Shown in pieces: positions 16,167-19,292 of a stretch of DNA of 19,292 bases (position 1 is the stretch's first letter; every line of letters starts with the position of its first letter). Below the pieces are notes generated by a model. It saw nothing but the letters and a program-made list of their open reading frames with translations. It did no database searches and was not told the origin of the DNA. This DNA is from JBEKJU01 sp050011095 (GTDB taxonomy: Bacteria > Desulfobacterota > Syntrophorhabdia > Syntrophorhabdales > WCHB1-27), in NCBI GenBank assembly GCA_050011095.1, contig JBEKJU010000093.1:1-19292 (forward strand), written 5' to 3'. A program made the translations under genes and the position numbers.

Positions 16167-16213
16167 CACGGTGCAGGAAGCCACATAATTTTGCCATAAG
16201 GAGGGCTCGAGCA

Positions 16214-16810
16214 ATGGAGCGAAACCCGGAGTATGAGCGGATGAAGGGTATGCGCGGGAAAGACACGTATCCCGATGCCGATCTGGAGCAGCACCTTGTG
16301 GGCACGGTGTATCCGCCGAACGCGGAGGTATTGGCCCGAAAGCTTTCAAACGTTACCGCGGCATTTTACGGGATCGGCTTGAAACACCTGGGGCTGCAAT
16401 GCGGATGGGACAAAGTCGACACCGTCTCGAAAGACCTCTTCCACGAGCTTGGGCATCTGAAGGCGGCAGAGGCCCGGGAAATGGGTGTCTCCATACCCCC
16501 GGACAGCCGCGCCCTGGCAATGGTGTTCGTCACGGCCGTGTATACGAGCAGTCCGGAATACAATTTCGCATTCCTCAGCTATACCCCGGAAGAAACCGTG
16601 GTGAGAATCTTCGGCGCCTGCAGGTACTACCGCATCGCCAAGAGCTTGAACATAGCCGGGTATCTCACATGGCCCACGCTCACCCCTTTCTTCGAAGGGA
16701 TTGCGGAGGAGCTGCGCATCCCGTGCTCCGTTGAAATGAAGGTGAACAGCCTTGAAGATGACGGCGCCTGTGACTACCTTGCGACGTTCGTCATGAAGAA
16801 GTCCCTCTAG
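16214..16810 (+). CDS. Uncharacterised protein, possibly ATC-hydrolase-like
   Basis: A soluble protein of 198 residues. The layout of its second half (GACRYYRIAKSLNIAGYL, a TPFFEGIAEEL helix, IPCSVEMKVNSL, then a C-terminal DGACDYLATFVM strand) resembles the L-2-amino-thiazoline-4-carboxylic acid hydrolase family and its relatives with 4-vinyl-reductase-like folds. Conserved Cys residues sit in those segments. The assignment is by pattern only and the substrate is not predictable. AAGGAGGG ends 8 bases before the ATG, and a TATAAT lies at 16161, so it is probably a single-gene transcript. It is not obviously linked to the neighbouring kinase pseudogene. Confidence 0.7.
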   Translation: MERNPEYERMKGMRGKDTYPDADLEQHLVGTVYPPNAEVLARKLSNVTAAFYGIGLKHLGLQCGWDKVDTVSKDLFHELGHLKAAEAREMGVSIPPDSRALAMVFVTAVYTSSPEYNFAFLSYTPEETVVRIFGACRYYRIAKSLNIAGYLTWPTLTPFFEGIAEELRIPCSVEMKVNSLEDDGACDYLATFVMKKSL

Positions 16811-17081
16811 ACCGGTTTTTCCGGGGCGGCGGTTTTACTGCCGCGTGGTCTGCTAATAGAAGCTTTGTCTTTCGCCGCCAACAGATATGCCCCCTCGGTT
16901 CTCGGGGGCTTGCGCGATAGCATCGGTCCGTCCCATCCCGCGGATTTTGCCTTTCGACACCTTCCCGTAACGAGAGCTTTGATGCGGCAACAACAATGGG
17001 ACGAAGAAGGCAACCCGGTATAACTCCGCCTTGCCGACAAAACCACAGGGGGTCCGGTCAGCTTGAATGAAAAAGGAAGAG
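16811..17081. other. Intergenic region with two hairpins and repeat B
   Basis: No gene is seen here. GCGGCGG and CTGCCGC near 16827-16845 can pair just after the upstream stop. GCCCCC (16889-16894) and GGGGGC (16904-16909) form a second hairpin. The right part holds one copy of repeat B. Confidence 0.45.
16975..17022 (-). repeat. Repeat B, left copy (inverted)
   Basis: The reverse complement of this 48-bp segment aligns without gaps to 17975-18022, with 36 of 48 matches by hand. The two copies flank the pfkB pseudogene in opposite orientation. Confidence 0.5.
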
Positions 17082-17960
17082 ATGCACCGATATGACATTA
17101 TATTCGTCGGCCATGTGGCAGCAGGGGAAATTGAACCCTTCCAGGGAGAGCCGGAATATGTATACGGGGGCGCGTCGTTCTTCGGAGCAATGGCAGCCGC
17201 GCCCTTCGGTAAAAAACTTCTCGTGATCACGAGGATGGCCCGAGCCGATCACGCCTGTCTCGAACCCTTGCGGTCCGCCGGGATCGATGTGTATGTGCAG
17301 CCGGCAAACGAGACCAGCAGGATGCGGGTCATCTAGCCCACTGCCGATGTCGACGAGCGCCAGCTCTTTCTCATCACGAGCGCCGGATATTTCCGCATAG
17401 AGGAGATGCCGCATCTGGAGCCGTGTCTCGTCCACCTTGGTGGTTTGAGCGACCAGGAGTTTACTCTTGATTTCATGAAAGCGCTCAAGGGACGAGGATT
17501 CCGGTTATCAGTCGATATGCAGGGCTTTGTCTGGCGGGTTGACCGGACGTCGGGGGCCGTTCACTATCGGGATGTGCCGGAAAAACGGGACATCTTCCGT
17601 ATGGTCGATTGCGTGAAACTGGATGTGAATGAGGCCAGATGGCTGACAGGCACGGACGATCTGTTCACCGCGGCGGAGATGCTCGACGGCTGGGGGAGCC
17701 GCGAAACGGTAATAACGCGAGCGGACGGAGTACTCGCGCGCCGCGAAGGGAAAAACTATTTTGAGAAATTCTGCAACAGGAGCATTCAGGGAAGGACCGG
17801 CCGCGGCGACACGCTAATCGGGGCATACCTGGCGCGAAGGCTGGATTACTCCGTTCAGGAGTCCTTGAAATTCGCCGCGGTTCTGACCTCGATAAAGATG
17901 GAGGCCCAGGGTCCGTTCAGAGGCACGCTCGCAGAGGTACTCGAAAGGTATATGGCATGA
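17082..17960 (+). pseudogene. PfkB-family sugar kinase with an in-frame amber codon
   Basis: The frame encodes a PfkB/ribokinase-type carbohydrate kinase of about 292 residues, near the normal length, but a TAG at 17334-17336 interrupts it. Sequence on both sides is intact and in the same frame: TSRMRVI, stop, then PTADVDERQLFLI. The N-terminal part has GHVAAGEIEPF and YGGASFFGAMAAA (the glycine-rich lid region). The C-terminal part has GRTGRGDTLIGAYLA, a variant of the usual DTTGAGD anion hole that keeps the catalytic Asp. ATG 17082 was chosen for its AGGAAGAG ribosome site; ATG 17067 has none. A single base change from TAT or TAC would explain the stop. Sequencing error, readthrough or pyrrolysine coding are alternatives. 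Confidence 0.85.
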
Positions 17961-17974
17961 GGTTTCGAAGGCGT

Positions 17975-18022
17975 CATACCGAATCGCCTTCTTCGCCACG
18001 CCTTTGTTGTCGCATAAAAGCT
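17975..18022 (+). repeat. Repeat B, right copy
   Basis: This is the partner of 16975-17022 in inverted orientation, beginning 14 bases after the pfkB stop. Only 22 bases separate it from repeat A, so A and B may be parts of one larger element. Confidence 0.5.
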
Positions 18023-18044
18023 TTCCTCGACGTACAAGTCGAAG

Positions 18045-18091
18045 AGGCGTGGGTGGATGCCTTTGAATGCAACTCGGTATCAGGTGATGGC
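18045..18091. repeat. Dispersed repeat A, copy 2
   Basis: This copy matches 2713-2759 at 42 of 47 positions in the same orientation, 15.3 kb apart. It lies between the convergent pfkB pseudogene and tetR. Confidence 0.7.
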
Positions 18092-18173
18092 AACGTCGTC
18101 CAATCTCCACGAAATGGATCTCGTGTCGTTCCGCAATACCCGTGCAGACCCCTTTCAGGGTATTCTCCACTGT

Positions 18174-18800
18174 CTATTCTGACAATTTGGCCTGGTAATT
18201 TGCGGAGTTTTTCGAGATGCCGCAAATGCCGTCGAGAAGAAGGTCGAACATCATCTGTGACAATTGCTTGGGATTCACCCGGCTGTGCGGGTTGTACCAG
18301 GCATAGATCGAGTTACACATGCCGAGGAGAATGAACGTGATGGCCTTTGCCTCGTTCTTTCCTACGGAAGGGCCCAGGTATCCGGAGAGCGCATCTGCTG
18401 TAATGCGGAAATACTCCTTCTCTTTCGCGGCGATCCTTTTAAAAGATTTCGGCGGAAGGTTGTGTACGGCGTTGATCAGGGTTTTCGCCTCGGCGATGTG
18501 CTTCGGATATAGCTCGACATGACGATGGATGACCCTTTTCACTGTTTCCAGCCCATCGTCCATAGTGCTGAGATCCTCCTCCAGGTCTTTCAGCACTATG
18601 TCCATAAAATTGTCCACAATAAAATAGAGCACCTCTGTCTTGCTGGGGAAGTAATGATATATACCACCTTTGCTCAGCTTCGCAGCAGCAGCAATATCAT
18701 CCATGCTCGTTTCCGCATATCCCTTTTTGCTGAAGAACTCCGCAGCAATTTTCGCGATGGCGCTCCTCTTCTTGTTGACCAATTTCTTGTCATCGTTCAT
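18174..18800 (-). CDS. TetR/AcrR-family transcriptional regulator
   Basis: A repressor of 208 residues. The N-terminal HTH (about residues 10-58) is typical: IAKIAAEFFSKKGYAETSMD, DIAAAAKLSKGGIYHYFPSK. The C-terminal helical ligand domain (60-200) is variable as usual, so the effector cannot be named; the pattern resembles fatty-acid or acyl-CoA related TetR proteins only loosely. No ribosome site precedes the ATG, and a TATAAT lies 9 bases upstream, so the mRNA may be leaderless. It is convergent with the pfkB pseudogene. Its targets are unknown; the upstream intergenic region, beyond which the window ends, is a natural candidate. Confidence 0.92.
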   Translation of the reverse strand: MNDDKKLVNKKRSAIAKIAAEFFSKKGYAETSMDDIAAAAKLSKGGIYHYFPSKTEVLYFIVDNFMDIVLKDLEEDLSTMDDGLETVKRVIHRHVELYPKHIAEAKTLINAVHNLPPKSFKRIAAKEKEYFRITADALSGYLGPSVGKNEAKAITFILLGMCNSIYAWYNPHSRVNPKQLSQMMFDLLLDGICGISKNSANYQAKLSE

Positions 18801-18808
18801 GACGATTC

Positions 18809-18837
18809 ATTATAACATAACACCAATAAGATTAGAA
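18809..18837 (-). promoter_or_regulatory. Promoter of tetR
   Basis: Read on the minus strand, an exact -10 TATAAT occupies 18814-18809. A poor -35, TTCTAA (18837-18832), lies 17 bp before it. The start should be near 18802, two bases before the ATG. AT-rich TTATAACATAA overlaps the -10 and could hold an operator. Confidence 0.5.
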
Positions 18838-19292
18838 GGTAGTTCTTATCGGCAGCGATAAAATCTCGTATCCTAGGAGAAACAAAACACTCCTGCACCC
18901 TGCTGCATACGGGGGAAAGGATCGGTATGAAAACATCGTCTTTTGGTCGTCACCAAGCCTGCCCCGGAAGGTTTGAATCCGGGGGTGGAAACCGCACGTC
19001 CGGGCAGTTAGTAAGGGATGGAAAATCCCGGATGTCCCGCCTGCGCGGGATTACGGCCCCTTCGCTCTACCGGACGACCCGGAAGGTACCCCGGCCGGTC
19101 GCCAGTCAATTTTTTCACACCTCCGTACCGCCCTGCGGGTATCCCGATAAATGATACGGCACTACCGACCATGGTGTTGAGAGGGACGCTCGAAAACTCG
19201 GAACCCGGTGCTCACGCATGCGTCCCTCGTTCCATCTCATCAGGTGCCCGGCGCGGCTGCCCGAACCGCTGGTAAAGTCTTTACGCGCTTTT
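18838..19292. other. Non-coding end of the window
   Basis: No protein gene is supported here. It contains a TCCCGC-CTGC-GCGGGA hairpin (19035-19050) of the same CCCGCCT type seen at 5721 and 12661. It also has a perfect 9-bp inverted repeat, GAGGGACGC (19181-19189) with GCGTCCCTC (19220-19228), around a 30-base loop. The GC-rich fold at about 18978-19008 looks structured, but I cannot assign it. Confidence 0.45.

Noticed and set aside
18978..19008. Fold resembling group II intron domain V
   Set aside because: CCGG stems and an ACG bulge are present, but the catalytic AGC/CGC triad and GNRA loop are not in place and no reverse transcriptase is nearby.
1..19292. CRISPR array, tRNA, rRNA or insertion sequence
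   Set aside because: No regularly spaced repeats, tRNA cloverleaf, rRNA segment or transposase was recognised by eye.

Overview
This 19.3 kb window is GC-rich bacterial DNA. A Rex repressor, a stand-alone dethiobiotin synthetase, an NtrC-type two-component pair, a Liv-type ABC transporter with an acyl-CoA ligase, and a GEMM-like riboswitch together suggest an anaerobic deltaproteobacterium, perhaps of the Syntrophorhabdus type. That placement is inferred from gene content, not measured.

Layout. (1) 1-2340: rex behind a duplicated tandem promoter, then bioD, a 0.4 kb non-coding stretch and a SufC-like ATPase cut off after its Walker A motif. (2) 2344-6119: a BON-domain lipoprotein; a sensor histidine kinase whose promoter predicts a leaderless mRNA; its sigma-54-activating response regulator, overlapping by 4 nt; and a small Fis-type HTH protein. 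(3) 6116-12643: a probable sigma-54 regulated transport operon. It has an inverted-repeat candidate enhancer, a full-consensus -24/-12 promoter, a periplasmic binding protein, two permeases, two ATPases and an acyl-CoA ligase gene carrying a frameshift with an apparent internal deletion. (4) 12808-15069: a sigma-70 promoter and the DUF3300 and DUF2950 envelope proteins. (5) 15070-16213: no recognised protein gene, but the minus strand carries a strong sigma-70 promoter, a GEMM-I-like cyclic-dinucleotide riboswitch and a small unknown ORF. (6) 16214-19292: a possible ATC-hydrolase-like protein, a PfkB-family sugar kinase gene interrupted by one in-frame amber codon and flanked by diverged inverted repeats, a TetR regulator on the minus strand, and a non-coding end.

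How the genes may work together. The kinase/regulator pair lies directly upstream of the only clear sigma-54 promoter, and the regulator keeps the GAFTGA loop that contacts sigma-54. The simplest model is that it switches on uptake of an organic acid, possibly aromatic, which the adjacent ligase would activate to its CoA thioester. The damaged ligase, truncated sufC and interrupted pfkB suggest ongoing gene decay, or sequence errors in a draft assembly. The least expected element is the riboswitch on the minus strand at 15708-15814.
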